From: Desulfotomaculaceae bacterium
GTDB lineage: Bacteria; Bacillota; Desulfotomaculia; Desulfotomaculales; Pelotomaculaceae
Length of the DNA stretch: 38,061 nt
Assembly: GCA_028696455.1 (NCBI GenBank)
Contig: JAQVGZ010000015.1
Location: 1 to 38,061 of the forward strand
Direction of reading: 5' to 3'
This document shows positions 1 through 8,465 of the stretch, piece by piece (the stretch's first letter is position 1; each line of letters begins with the position of its first letter). The notes beneath the pieces are model-generated. The model was given only the letters and a program-made list of their open reading frames with translations, searched no databases and was not told the origin of the DNA. The position numbers were made by a program, and so were the translations under genes.

Positions 1-507
1 AAATTGATGGAGATTGCGGCCGCCAAGCATTTCTGAGATACGCCGCATCACCGTAGCATGAGAGTATTTTTGCTCAAGGTACTCCTCCATGAGGTCGGTG
101 TGGGCGTCAAAAACAATTACCGCCAGGCGCGGGTAGACTTTGGCCATCTCCCGCACCACAGCCAGGCTGATTAAATGTTCGCCGCCCAGCACCAGGGGAA
201 ATTTGCCATCTGCCAATATTTCACTAACCACCAGGCCGATACGCCGCAGGCACTCCCTGGTCGAGCCAAAGGGCAGGGACACATCACCCGCGTCATAAAA
301 TTTATAATCACCAAGCTCCCGGTCCAGATCGACGCTGTACTCCTCCAGCCCGTAAGATACCCGGCGAATTTGCTGGGGGCCAAACCTTGTGCCCGGTCTG
401 AAGCTTACCGTAATATCCATGGGCACCCCCACTAGGACCAGCCCGGACTCTTCATAGCTTTTGGCGCAGCCCATAAATCCAGCCTGTTTTTCTACCAGGT
501 CCAGCAA
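1..507 (-). CDS. speB: Agmatinase (ureohydrolase family), C-terminus beyond left edge
   Basis: Hydrolyses agmatine to putrescine and urea, the second step of the arginine-agmatine polyamine route. The 169 visible residues carry the ureohydrolase signatures GGEH (about 108-111) and DAHTD (134-138), whose His and Asp residues bind the two manganese ions, followed by SHATVMRR (149-156). The C-terminal metal motif lies outside the window. I chose the TTG at 507 as start because GGGAGG lies about seven bases upstream and the next in-frame starts would remove the conserved N-terminal strand. It is the third gene of a minus-strand operon behind pdaD and speE, 46 bases after speE, so it most likely acts on agmatine made by PdaD. 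Arginase or formimidoylglutamase are alternative family members, but the neighbours favour agmatinase. Confidence 0.9.
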   Translation of the reverse strand, partial: MLDLVEKQAGFMGCAKSYEESGLVLVGVPMDITVSFRPGTRFGPQQIRRVSYGLEEYSVDLDRELGDYKFYDAGDVSLPFGSTRECLRRIGLVVSEILADGKFPLVLGGEHLISLAVVREMAKVYPRLAVIVFDAHTDLMEEYLEQKYSHATVMRRISEMLGGRNLHQF

Positions 508-553
508 GCCTTCCCCTCCCTTCCTGCTGCGATTCGCTGAACACCCCTCCAGC

Positions 554-1381
554 CTATTTTAACAGTTCTTGTACAAAGGGAGGCAGGACAAAAGAGCTAA
601 AGTGGATGTCCGGGCTATAATACCTGGTATCCAGCTTGGCTATATTGGCGCGGTCCACCTCAAGCGGATCATACTTTTTAGAACCCATTGTAAAAGACCA
701 CAGCCCGCCAGGGTAGGTAGGCACGTTAGCCAGGAAAAGGCGGGCCAGTGGGAATATCCCGGCAACATCCTGGTGGATTCGCTTTATTAACTCGCCATTA
801 AAAAACGGTGATTCAGTTTGCGCAACGAAAATGCCGTCATCTGTTAGGCAAGCATGAATATCCTGATAGAAGGCGGCGCTAAAAAGTCCTTCCGCCGGTC
901 CGACCGGGTCAGTGGAGTCAACAATAATCAGGTCGTAGTGGCTTTTATGGCTCCGGACGTGCTTAATCCCGTCATCGACAATGATTTCTACTTTCGGGTG
1001 CTCCAGGGCGCAGCTGATTTCCGGCAGGTATTTTTTTGCGGCCTCAATTACTGAGCCGTCAATTTCACAGTGGACCACTTTCTCAATTGACTGGTGCTTG
1101 ACGACCTCCCGCACTGTACCACCGTCCCCACCACCGATTACAAGCACATTTACCGGCTTTTGATGGGTGTTCAGGGCTACATGAGTGATCATTTCGTGGT
1201 AGACAAACTCATCCCTAATAGTGGTTTGAATGACATTGTCCAGCACGAGCATCCGGCCAAATTCAACTGTATCAATAACTGCCAGATTTTGAAAGGGTGT
1301 TTTTTCCTCGTGGAGGGTACGTCTTACCCGGCAGGCAATCACCATGTCCTTTGTTTGATACTCCTCAAACCATAGATCCAA
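554..1381 (-). CDS. speE: Polyamine aminopropyltransferase (spermidine synthase)
   Basis: Transfers aminopropyl from decarboxylated S-adenosylmethionine to putrescine. It is a 275-residue Rossmann methyltransferase-fold protein, the normal family length. It shows the DEFVYHEM segment, the nucleotide-binding [13 protein letters not shown], the [14 protein letters not shown] catalytic loop and the C-terminal [17 protein letters not shown] block. Two upstream in-frame starts exist (GTG 1390, TTG 1387), but AGAGG lies about eight bases before TTG 1381, and the protein then begins [12 protein letters not shown], which aligns with the start of Bacillus SpeE as I recall it. It sits between pdaD and speB in one operon, so the complete arginine-agmatine-putrescine-spermidine chain is encoded here except for SAM decarboxylase, which is not visible. 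Confidence 0.93.
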   Translation of the reverse strand: MDLWFEEYQTKDMVIACRVRRTLHEEKTPFQNLAVIDTVEFGRMLVLDNVIQTTIRDEFVYHEMITHVALNTHQKPVNVLVIGGGDGGTVREVVKHQSIEKVVHCEIDGSVIEAAKKYLPEISCALEHPKVEIIVDDGIKHVRSHKSHYDLIIVDSTDPVGPAEGLFSAAFYQDIHACLTDDGIFVAQTESPFFNGELIKRIHQDVAGIFPLARLFLANVPTYPGGLWSFTMGSKKYDPLEVDRANIAKLDTRYYSPDIHFSSFVLPPFVQELLK

Positions 1382-1411
1382 GTCCAACACCTCTAATTTT
1401 ATTATTTGTTA

Positions 1412-1870
1412 TTAATACCAAAGGGGCACAGCGGCCAGAGCGCAGCCGATCTTTTCCACACGATGCTCAGCGGCTGCAATTTTGGTGCCTGCCAATTCCA
1501 TGCCCCTGGTTTTAAAAGCCTCTTTGAGCATATCTTCGATGGCTTTTACCGCTTCTGCTTTGCCACATCTTCCGGAAAACTCCATAATGATTCCAAAGGT
1601 GTCTTTTGAAAAACCTACTCCTACGGCCGCAGCAATCAACTCACCAGGGACCTCACTGATAATATACCCATAAGCGGTCGGAACAAGCGACCCGGGGGGT
1701 ATTTCCATATCTGGACAGTAATGTACACCCGGAGGTAGAATACTACTTACCCGCATTAGGTTGAGATTGCCAATTCTCCCTTTTAGCAAGGCATTGTCAA
1801 AGGCGTTTAGTGGGCTTTTCCCTTCTGAACTGCCCGCAGTAACAAAAAATTTTTTTGGGGTCGGCAGCAT
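1412..1870 (-). CDS. pdaD: Pyruvoyl-dependent arginine decarboxylase
   Basis: Converts arginine to agmatine using a pyruvoyl group made by self-cleavage rather than PLP. The 152-residue product contains RVSSILPPG (about 40-48). Cleavage between the two serines (42/43) to give the pyruvoyl subunit is established for the archaeal family member. Other family blocks are PPGSLVPTAYG and FSGRCGKAEA. An open frame extends 96 bases further upstream, but ATG 1870 has GGAGG about eleven bases before it and begins MLPTPKKFFVTAG, as the family usually does. First gene of the polyamine operon (pdaD-speE-speB, minus strand). The family is common in archaea and scattered in bacteria. Confidence 0.92.
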   Translation of the reverse strand: MLPTPKKFFVTAGSSEGKSPLNAFDNALLKGRIGNLNLMRVSSILPPGVHYCPDMEIPPGSLVPTAYGYIISEVPGELIAAAVGVGFSKDTFGIIMEFSGRCGKAEAVKAIEDMLKEAFKTRGMELAGTKIAAAEHRVEKIGCALAAVPLWY

Positions 1871-2056
1871 TATAATAACCTCCGCAAACGAAATAGTTGT
1901 ATGCCTAACACAAACAAACAATATTATATCAAAGCTGAAAAAAAAGTGAACGGGGTGTTTCGACATTTTGAAAAAATTATCTTTGCAGGAAAAACGGTAT
2001 AAAAAACCATTACAAGTGGCATCATAGAAATTGAATGATACTTATAGGAGGTGTTC

Positions 2057-2545
2057 ATGTTGTTAAAAACTGTTGTCGGTTTATTTAATTCAAGGGAGCA
2101 GGCGGAAAAGGCAGTGTCAGCGCTGCGGAGCCGCGGTTTCTACGAAGAAATTTCCGTAGTCGCCTCTGATCCTGGAAAGGCTGAAGGAAACGCTCAGCAA
2201 ATGGGACAAGCGGGCCAAAGCAATAACATTTCTTCTGGATTAACCACCGGAGGTGTACTGGGTGGCCTAGCCGGTTTGGCAATGGGAGCAGGAGCGCTGG
2301 TCGTCCCGGGCATCGGGCCAATCCTTGCCGCGGGTCCTATTGCCGGGATGTTGTCAGGCGCCGCCACCGGCGGGCTGGCCGGCGGTTTGATCGACTGGGG
2401 CGTCCCCCCCGAGCGCGGCCAATACTATGAGGGAAAAGTTAAGGAAGGTAAAATCCTTGCCTCTGTACGCACTGAGGATACCAGAATTAACGATGCAGCC
2501 ATTGTTATGCGTGAAAATGGTGCTCAGGACGTGGAGACTCACTAG
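2057..2545 (+). CDS. General stress protein-like, glycine-zipper protein
   Basis: Family resemblance is to the low-complexity general stress proteins of Firmicutes; the molecular function is unknown. The 162 residues begin with a small alpha/beta module (LLKTVVGLFNSREQAEKAV..., about 1-45), typical of proteins whose first domain binds or senses via a ferredoxin-like fold. A Gly/Ala-rich central stretch (about 60-115, GGVLGGLAGLAMGAGALVVP) looks like a glycine zipper able to insert in or lie on membranes. The C-terminus (about 120-162) is polar and ends in DVETH. AGGAGGTG overlaps an upstream GTG (2051), so ATG 2057 is preferred; TTG 2060 is also well spaced. It stands alone, with a strong terminator just downstream. 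Confidence 0.75.
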   Translation: MLLKTVVGLFNSREQAEKAVSALRSRGFYEEISVVASDPGKAEGNAQQMGQAGQSNNISSGLTTGGVLGGLAGLAMGAGALVVPGIGPILAAGPIAGMLSGAATGGLAGGLIDWGVPPERGQYYEGKVKEGKILASVRTEDTRINDAAIVMRENGAQDVETH

Positions 2546-2560
2546 AACCGCAAGTGTTAA

Positions 2561-2596
2561 CACCGGGCCCCCAAGATTAGCATCGGCCCGGTGTTT
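2561..2596 (+). terminator. Rho-independent terminator after the stress protein gene
   Basis: A nine-base perfect stem, CACCGGGCC (2561-2569) with GGCCCGGTG (2584-2592), encloses a 14-base loop and is followed by TTTTA. It lies 16 bases after the stop codon of the stress protein gene. Confidence 0.75.
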
Positions 2597-2646
2597 TACG
2601 TCCAGCGAGAATCGGCGGTTCAACCGGCCGGTTCGGTATATATTTT

Positions 2647-3528
2647 CTATGGATCAGCAATCTTTGATCCACTTTGACCTAGCAGTTGAAAGTAAATGTC
2701 GCGGTAGGCACAGGCGTCTTCAGCTTGCCGCCCCGCCGACTCGCAAATAATGGTCGGGGTTAAGCCCCTATCGATTAAAATCTTCGCCAGCAAAGCAAAA
2801 TCCGGACCGTATCCTGTATCCAAACCTGTCCGGTGCTGCTTTTCACCGCCCGCGGTAAACTCAACAGGGCTAAAATGAATATGCAGGTCTTGTAAATAGG
2901 ATGCCCCCAGTTTTTCCTCAATCCGGTCGAGCAATACGGTAAAAGCAGCTTGTTCCGTTAAACCGCCCCTGCTCACCGCATGCAGGTGCCCGAAGTCTAG
3001 GCAAGGCCGCACCTGCCGGCCAAGCTCGCATAGCTCCAGCACCTCTTCCAGTGAGCCCAGTTGATTTTGCTTCCCCATTGTCTCAGGCGCTAGCACAATA
3101 TCTGAAAGCCCCTGCTCTTCGACTTCAGCCAGGATTTCTTTAAAAAACACTTTAGCCCGGGACAGAATTTCCTTACGATTATCACCAGTGCCTGAACCGG
3201 GGTGAAACACCACAGTTTTTGCCCCCATAGCCCGCGCGGCACATAAGGCTTTTAATATGTGCCCCCTGGTTTTAACCTGTATAGCCGGTTCTGTGGTGCT
3301 AAGGTTGATATAATAAGGGGCATGCAGGCTCAGCTGGATGTCATGTTTTGCCGCCAGCAGGCCCAGCCGCCCGGCTGTCTCATCTTTTATATGCACTCCC
3401 CTGCCGCACTGGTATTCAAAGGCGTTTAACCCGCGTTTCTTTAACCATTCCGGCATATCCAAGGACGACTTGTAACCTTCCTCATGAAAAGAATTTGAAG
3501 CCCCTGCCGGGCCAAAGCGAATGCTCAT
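2647..3528 (-). CDS. AP endonuclease family 2 / endonuclease IV-like TIM-barrel protein
   Basis: The fold is that of endonuclease IV and xylose isomerase-like TIM barrels. The 293 residues carry, in order, LHAPYYINL (His ligand), VVFHPGSGTGDN, LAPETMGKQNQLG, CLDFGHLHA, DLHIHFSP and PTIICESAG. Together these supply the His/Glu/Asp pattern that holds the trinuclear zinc site in endonuclease IV, so the enzyme may incise DNA at abasic sites. It differs from classical Nfo: the usual LDTCH is LDFGH here and the AP-site-intercalating residues cannot be checked by eye. A sugar isomerase-like or unknown metalloenzyme role therefore stays possible. The start has GGAGG-like sequence (AAGGAGG) about seven bases upstream. 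Monocistronic, divergent from the binding protein gene. Confidence 0.8.
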   Translation of the reverse strand: MSIRFGPAGASNSFHEEGYKSSLDMPEWLKKRGLNAFEYQCGRGVHIKDETAGRLGLLAAKHDIQLSLHAPYYINLSTTEPAIQVKTRGHILKALCAARAMGAKTVVFHPGSGTGDNRKEILSRAKVFFKEILAEVEEQGLSDIVLAPETMGKQNQLGSLEEVLELCELGRQVRPCLDFGHLHAVSRGGLTEQAAFTVLLDRIEEKLGASYLQDLHIHFSPVEFTAGGEKQHRTGLDTGYGPDFALLAKILIDRGLTPTIICESAGRQAEDACAYRDIYFQLLGQSGSKIADP

Positions 3529-3667
3529 CCGAGAACCTCCTTAAACCATCATATAAATTCCAAAAATTTATATCTAAAACATTATAACACATTTTTTATT
3601 TTCTATATGGAGGAATTTAACAATATATACAGAAATTAATAAATAGTACACGCGCGGGGTGATCAGC

Positions 3668-5266
3668 TTGCCAAAGCGAAATATTATAATTTTTTTATTA
3701 TTCCTGTTCTTAATTTTACTGTTAACCTTTAACCATTATATCCCTTTTGGCCGGTTGCCGTTCCAGGAGGCAGGCGCTACCCTGGTTTACGCCAGGGGCC
3801 ATGATTCGTTAACCCTGGACCCCGCGCTGGCGCAAGACGACGAGTCAAACAAAGTTATTGCCAATATCTTTGAGGGCCTGGTGCGTTTTAAGCCCGGCGC
3901 CACTGAGATAGAACCCTGCCTGGCAGAAGCCTGGCACGTGTCTGCCAATGGCCGGTTGTGGACCTTTTACTTGAGACGAGGAGTGAAATTCCACGACGGG
4001 ACACCATTTAATGCTGAGGCAGTGCGCTTCAACATAGAAAGGCAACTGCCGCCCCAGCGCACAGAAGGCATGGCCTATGCCCCATTTGTGTTTGACCTGA
4101 TTGAAGAGATTAGTACGCCGGATCCTTACACAGTCAAATTATTGCTTAAATACCCTTACGCGCCCTTATTGCACAACCTGGCTATGCCTATGTCCGCGCC
4201 TATAGTGAGCCCTGCCGCCGCAGCGGAACAGGGCGAAAAATTTAGTTTCAGCCCCGTCGGGACCGGACCTTTCAAAATGATCAAATGGATCAAAGGGGAA
4301 AAAATAATCCTGGAGGCAAACCGCGACTACTGGGGCGGGCAGCCTTACTTTAAGCGGCTGGTATTTACCGTAGTGAAAAACAGCAGGCTCAGGTCGCTGG
4401 CGCTTAAAGCAGGCCTGGCTGATATAATCGACGGAATTAATCCCTACGATAGCAGGCTCCTGGAGCAAAGTGGCCTTTCCATTATCAAAAAGTGCGGGTT
4501 GGATATAAATTACCTGGGCTTTTTTACAAACAAAGAACCTTTTGACAACGCGGCCGTAAGGCGGGCGGTGAGTATGTCCATCGACCGGGAGCAACTGCTC
4601 ACCGGACTATACCAGCAGGGCGCCTGTGCTGCAAACGGTCCCCTGCCCCCGGGTGTACTGGGCTATAATCCTGAGCTGCGCCCGCTTTCCTATGACCCTG
4701 AAGGGGCAAAAGAACTTTTGGCCCATAGTGGCCTGTCTGACGGCACAAAAATAACCATAATCACCTATTCAGCCACCCGGGCCTATAATCCTGCCGGGGG
4801 AGAAAAGCTGGCTGCCGCTATCAAAGAAGATTTGGCCAGGGTAGGTATCGAGGCAGAGATTAAGGCTTACCCGTGGGACCAGTATAAAGAAGCCCTGTAT
4901 AAAGAGGAGGGAAATGCCTTTCTCTACGGCTGGAGCAGTGACAACGGAGATCCTGACAACTTCTTGTATACCCTTCTAGCTTCTCTGCAAATTGAAAGTG
5001 GTCTGAACACTGCCCATTATCAGAATAATGATGTCGACCTCTTGCTGGTGCAAGCGCAGCAGGAAACTGTGCCAAAGCTGCGGGCGGAAATGTACCGCGA
5101 AGCAGTGAAAATAATCATGCGGGACGTGCCCTTGGCAATCTTGAACCACAGCCTTATGCTGGCTGCGACAGCGCCTCAAATAGATGGATTTTTTCTACAA
5201 TCAAACGGGAATATCTCTTTAGCAAATGTGAAAAATATTCCACTAATAACTGACAATATTAAGTAA
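3668..5266 (+). CDS. ABC transporter substrate-binding protein, family 5 (peptide/nickel type)
   Basis: Extracytoplasmic solute receptor of the OppA/DppA/NikA family. After one hydrophobic N-terminal segment (about 5-22), the 532-residue protein shows the family order: SLTLDPALAQDD, LVRFKPGATEIEPCLAEAW, the WTFYLRRGVKFHDGTPF signature (about 99-115), PVGTGPFKM, ANRDYWGG and RRAVSMSIDREQLL. GGGGTGA five bases before TTG 3668 decides this start; GTG 3659 is the alternative. There is no cysteine after the hydrophobic segment, so it is not an obvious lipoprotein and is probably held by an uncleaved signal anchor or released. No permease or ATPase genes adjoin, so it is an orphan receptor; peptide, nickel or other ligands cannot be told apart from sequence alone. 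Confidence 0.88.
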   Translation: MPKRNIIIFLLFLFLILLLTFNHYIPFGRLPFQEAGATLVYARGHDSLTLDPALAQDDESNKVIANIFEGLVRFKPGATEIEPCLAEAWHVSANGRLWTFYLRRGVKFHDGTPFNAEAVRFNIERQLPPQRTEGMAYAPFVFDLIEEISTPDPYTVKLLLKYPYAPLLHNLAMPMSAPIVSPAAAAEQGEKFSFSPVGTGPFKMIKWIKGEKIILEANRDYWGGQPYFKRLVFTVVKNSRLRSLALKAGLADIIDGINPYDSRLLEQSGLSIIKKCGLDINYLGFFTNKEPFDNAAVRRAVSMSIDREQLLTGLYQQGACAANGPLPPGVLGYNPELRPLSYDPEGAKELLAHSGLSDGTKITIITYSATRAYNPAGGEKLAAAIKEDLARVGIEAEIKAYPWDQYKEALYKEEGNAFLYGWSSDNGDPDNFLYTLLASLQIESGLNTAHYQNNDVDLLLVQAQQETVPKLRAEMYREAVKIIMRDVPLAILNHSLMLAATAPQIDGFFLQSNGNISLANVKNIPLITDNIK

Positions 5267-5318
5267 ATAATATTCTATGAGGAAGAAATCTAAAAATTCA
5301 GCAAGGAGGAAATAATTA

Positions 5319-6107
5319 ATGGACCAAATGTTTCAGCTGCAGAGACAAATTCAAAGCTTGCAACAAGAGTTAAGCACCATCAGCCAGGTTGCTGGACAGT
5401 TGCAGCGCTCCGAGGCAAATCATGCTGCGCAGCTGCAGCAAATAAGCCAGAACGAAAATGCTGTATCCCAACAGCTGCAGTCGATCCAGCAAATTTGCAA
5501 CAGGATGAGCCAGGATGTCAGTTTAATCAGTAGCATGGCCCAGCAAGTAACTCCTCAGTTATCCGGTATGCCGCTGGGCAGCAGCCAATTTAGCTCCGGC
5601 ATGTATACAGGCCAATTCGGAACCGGGCAATACACCCCAACCCAGTATGGTTCCTTTGGAGCCCAGTTCGGCAGCAACCGCTCCGACGAGTTCTCCCGCA
5701 ACCAGCAAATCAGCTCCATGGCCTCCAACCGCTATGGGGCAGGCATTGGGGGTGGCAACGAGTATGCCACCAACCAGTATATCAGCAATTTGGCCAACCA
5801 GGGTATGCTCGGCTCACAGGGGAATATGGGAACCAGCGGTTTTAGAGGAAGCTCTTTTGGCACTGGCATAGGACAAACCGGTTATTCAGCTAGCAGTGCC
5901 GGCAACTTTCCTGTTGAGCCGGCCCACCCGGTAAGTTTTCTGAATACACCTGGCCAGTACGGCACCAGTGGTTTTATGGGAAGCGTTTACACACCTGGCT
6001 CTAGTTCAAGTCAATTTAGCTCGAGCGGTCAGATGAGCTCGGGTTTTGCCAGCCAACCCATGCTGGGTATGAGCGGACAGAACATTGGCAGGTACAGCAA
6101 TTTCTAA
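5319..6107 (+). CDS. Hypothetical Gln/Ser/Gly-rich protein with N-terminal coiled coil
   Basis: I do not recognise a family. The 262-residue product starts with a Gln-rich heptad-like region (about 1-85: QRQIQSLQQELSTISQVAG), predicted coiled coil. It then turns into a low-complexity tail rich in Gly, Ser, Gln, Tyr and Phe (about 90-262). The tail carries loose repeats such as NQQISSMASNRYGAG / NQYISNLANQG and GTSGFRGSSFG / GTSGFMGSVY. There is no signal peptide or membrane segment and no cysteine apart from one in the coiled coil. AAGGAGG lies ten bases before ATG. Its own terminator follows directly. Composition suggests a self-associating or structural (spore or aggregate) protein; this is inference only. 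Confidence 0.75.
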   Translation: MDQMFQLQRQIQSLQQELSTISQVAGQLQRSEANHAAQLQQISQNENAVSQQLQSIQQICNRMSQDVSLISSMAQQVTPQLSGMPLGSSQFSSGMYTGQFGTGQYTPTQYGSFGAQFGSNRSDEFSRNQQISSMASNRYGAGIGGGNEYATNQYISNLANQGMLGSQGNMGTSGFRGSSFGTGIGQTGYSASSAGNFPVEPAHPVSFLNTPGQYGTSGFMGSVYTPGSSSSQFSSSGQMSSGFASQPMLGMSGQNIGRYSNF

Positions 6108-6117
6108 AAAAGAACGA

Positions 6118-6140
6118 GGGGGCTTTAAGCCCCCTTTTTT
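6118..6140 (+). terminator. Rho-independent terminator
   Basis: GGGGGCTT and AAGCCCCC form a near-perfect palindrome (6118-6134) followed by six T residues. It ends the Q/S/G-rich protein gene, whose stop is 11 bases upstream. Confidence 0.9.
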
Positions 6141-6274
6141 AGTTCTAAAATACGATTTAGTCTTGGCAATATATTCTCCATTAAAGGACAAATTACACCT
6201 CTTAACAAATTATTCCTAATTAGTTATAATTAACCTAAGATGCTTAAGCTTCAAAGGATAGGGGGATTAAAATA

Positions 6275-6517
6275 ATGGCAAAAGTATTGCGTGAAGGAGC
6301 TTCTTATACCCAGCGAGATATAATAGAGTTATTGGGGGAATTTTCTGCTTTTAAGGACAGGGTGGAAAAAAAGTTCAGTACTTTGGCCAGGGAGCTAGAG
6401 GGAAAAACAAACGAACACGACCTATGGGTAAATCTTTACATGATTTCCTCGGATTATGCTGAGGAAACAATTGGGAAAAGGTTTAAACAAGAGGCTGCAA
6501 TGCAAAAAGTATCCTGA
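6275..6517 (+). CDS. Small hypothetical protein (80 aa)
   Basis: I do not recognise a family. The soluble 80-residue product is charged and mostly helical. It starts MAKVLREGASYTQRD and has a mid-region ELLGEFSAFKDRVEKKF that could form an amphipathic helix or short coiled coil. No cysteines, signal or membrane segment. An AGGGGGAT ribosome site lies about eight bases upstream of ATG, and a strong terminator begins eight bases after the stop, so it is a self-contained transcription unit and probably a real gene. Confidence 0.65.
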   Translation: MAKVLREGASYTQRDIIELLGEFSAFKDRVEKKFSTLARELEGKTNEHDLWVNLYMISSDYAEETIGKRFKQEAAMQKVS

Positions 6518-6524
6518 TCAAAGG

Positions 6525-6552
6525 CCCCGCGCCAGGTCGCGGGGTGTTTTTT
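6525..6552 (+). terminator. Rho-independent terminator
   Basis: CCCCGCG (6525-6531) pairs with CGCGGGG (6538-6544) around a six-base loop, followed by TGTTTTTT. It ends the 80-residue gene. Confidence 0.88.
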
Positions 6553-6591
6553 GCGGTTGTTCGAAGGTCATTAGGGCGCTGGTTTAATTCC

Positions 6592-6744
6592 CTATTCGTT
6601 ACCTTCTCGCTCGATCTGCTCGACCGGTTCTGGCACAGGTTGGTTAGTGGCCAGCAGTAATTGCAGGATCCGGAGCAGCTCTTGTTGCTCCTCCAATGGT
6701 AAAAGGTCCACCTGCTTTAGTATTGCCTCCAGATCTTTATTCAT
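6592..6744 (-). CDS. Very small hypothetical protein (50 aa)
   Basis: A 50-residue acidic helical peptide, MNKDLEAILKQVDLLPLEEQ at the start and ending in a PVPEPVEQIEREGNE tail. GGAG sits seven bases before ATG 6744, which is why I prefer it over the start 45 bases upstream. The leucine-rich middle (LLPLEEQQELLRILQLLLA) resembles short regulatory or antitoxin-like helices, but no partner toxin is next to it. Function unknown; coding status is likely but not certain. Confidence 0.45.
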   Translation of the reverse strand: MNKDLEAILKQVDLLPLEEQQELLRILQLLLATNQPVPEPVEQIEREGNE

Positions 6745-6975
6745 TGGCGTCTCCTTACTGTAGAAATACCACAAAGGTAATCCACACATTATAACTGCCT
6801 CCCCGCCGTAAAAATAATAATCATGGTTAAATTATAACACATTATATAAGAGTAATAATGGTTAAAATATGTTGACAAAGATAGAATTCCTGAATCATAA
6901 TTAGCTGTGGAATACTACTGTACCGCATGCTTGGGAGGCTAATATGGGGTTGTCAAGACACTATTTACGGAGCTC

Positions 6976-7731
6976 ATGGTCTTAGAATTTTTTTATAAAG
7001 ATAAGGTTTATTCACCAGGCCGGAACATCGGTGATTATACTGTAATTAAAATAATGGGAGAAGGCAGATTTGGCATTTGTTATCTGGTGCGGGACGGCCA
7101 AACACAATATATAATCAAGCAGTTAAAGCGGGGCATGTTAAGGAGAAACAAAGCCAAGGCCGGTTATGAAGCAGAAATATTGATGAGCGTACAGCATGAG
7201 CGTATTCCCAAATTTATCAAAGAGCTTGAATTCAAGAACTTTTATGGGTATGTTTTGGAGTTTAAGGCAGGCAGGACCTTGGAGGAAGTAATATATGACG
7301 AAGAATATATATTTCCACCGTTGGAAATATATCAGATCGGGCTGCAGGTGATTGATCTCTTAAAGTACTTGCATGGGAGAAATATAGTCCACCGGGATAT
7401 CAGAGTACCCAATATCCTGTACGATGGTGGACAACTTTACCTGTTGGACTTTGGGCTGGCCAGGTGGATTGACAATAAAAAATATACTGTGGATATAGAT
7501 TTTTCTTATCTTGGTGATTTTCTGCTGCACTTGTACTATACGTCGTTTGAGTTCAGGGGTAATAAGAAAAAAGTATGGTACGAAGAGTTGGACTTGAGCC
7601 CGCAACAAAGCATGTTCCTAAAAAGGTTGCTGGGCCTTGAGCAAAGATACAAAAGTATCGCTGAAGTGGAAAGAGACTTTATATTAAGCCATTCTCCGCA
7701 AAACTATAATAACCTTCCCCAGCCACAATGA
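6976..7731 (+). CDS. Serine/threonine protein kinase, minimal single-domain
   Basis: Phosphorylates proteins on Ser/Thr; the target is unknown. The 251 residues are nearly all kinase domain. They include the glycine loop GEGRFG (28-33), ATP-anchoring Lys48 in IIKQLKR, a helix-C Glu (about 65-67), catalytic loop HRDIRVPN (139-146) and DFG (158-160). In the catalytic loop the usual Lys two residues after the catalytic Asp is Arg143, and the activation segment has no clear APE motif, so activity may be low or unusual. No membrane segment or PASTA sensor domains. The last 53 bases overlap the 3' end of radC on the opposite strand. Spacing of the GGAG ribosome site to ATG is short (three bases). 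Confidence 0.85.
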   Translation: MVLEFFYKDKVYSPGRNIGDYTVIKIMGEGRFGICYLVRDGQTQYIIKQLKRGMLRRNKAKAGYEAEILMSVQHERIPKFIKELEFKNFYGYVLEFKAGRTLEEVIYDEEYIFPPLEIYQIGLQVIDLLKYLHGRNIVHRDIRVPNILYDGGQLYLLDFGLARWIDNKKYTVDIDFSYLGDFLLHLYYTSFEFRGNKKKVWYEELDLSPQQSMFLKRLLGLEQRYKSIAEVERDFILSHSPQNYNNLPQPQ

Positions 7732-8356
7732 TATGGTCTGCCACATGTACGGCAATTGTCCCCAGCGCGGCTACGATCTTTTTGGTAACCTGAATGTCTG
7801 CGTCTGAAGGCCGCAGGGTGCCGCCGGGGTGGTTGTGGGCTAAAATTACGCAGTTTGCCTGGTGACGCAGGGCCGCCTCGACGATCAGCCGGGGATAAAC
7901 AGCTGCCTCATTGATGGTCCCCTCCTGCACCAGCGCAGCATAGTTGACCCTGTTTTGGGCATCGAGACAAACAACAAAAAAAGCCTCGTAAGTCCGGCCG
8001 ACAAAAAGCGAAACAGCATACTCGCCTGCCTTGGAGGAGCTGTTTAATTCCGGCTTACCCCCCCACTTGTCCTTAAAGTAGCGGCGCGCCAGCGGCGGAA
8101 TTAGTGAAAGCAGCACCGCCGTATTTTCACTAACCCCACAGCGCCTGCTAAGCTCCCGGGGATCCGCCTCTAAAACACCGGCCAGGCAGCCAAACTCATC
8201 CAGGATCCGATGGGCCAGCTCGTTGGTGTCCCTTATTGGTATGCAATAAAATAAGAGCAGCTCCAGTACCTGATGGTCCGCGAAGGCATCCAGCCCCTCC
8301 TCCAAGTACCTGGCCTTTACCCGCTGCCTGTGCCCCTCATGCAAACGCTTGCCCAT
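7679..8356 (-). CDS. radC: RadC family JAB1/MPN-type protein
   Basis: The 225-residue protein has an N-terminal UPF0758 helical part with HhH-like features (about 1-100). The C-terminal MPN/JAMM domain has the metal motif HNHPGGTLRPSDAD, whose two His and the Asp ligate zinc. RadC was once linked to DNA repair, but the biochemical role is unsettled. ATG 8356 is preferred over ATG 8362 because AAGGA directly abuts the latter and gives normal spacing to the former. The gene converges on the kinase gene with a 53-base tail overlap, so each could affect the other by antisense transcription. Confidence 0.9.
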   Translation of the reverse strand: MGKRLHEGHRQRVKARYLEEGLDAFADHQVLELLLFYCIPIRDTNELAHRILDEFGCLAGVLEADPRELSRRCGVSENTAVLLSLIPPLARRYFKDKWGGKPELNSSSKAGEYAVSLFVGRTYEAFFVVCLDAQNRVNYAALVQEGTINEAAVYPRLIVEAALRHQANCVILAHNHPGGTLRPSDADIQVTKKIVAALGTIAVHVADHIIVAGEGYYSFAENGLI

Positions 8357-8465
8357 AACCATTCCTTACCATTCAAAGGATTCCGCTAGCTGATCGTACC
8401 ATAAATGACAATGCGAAACAATATTAAGAATATTGAGGAGCACTTCGATTATTACATGTAATGGG

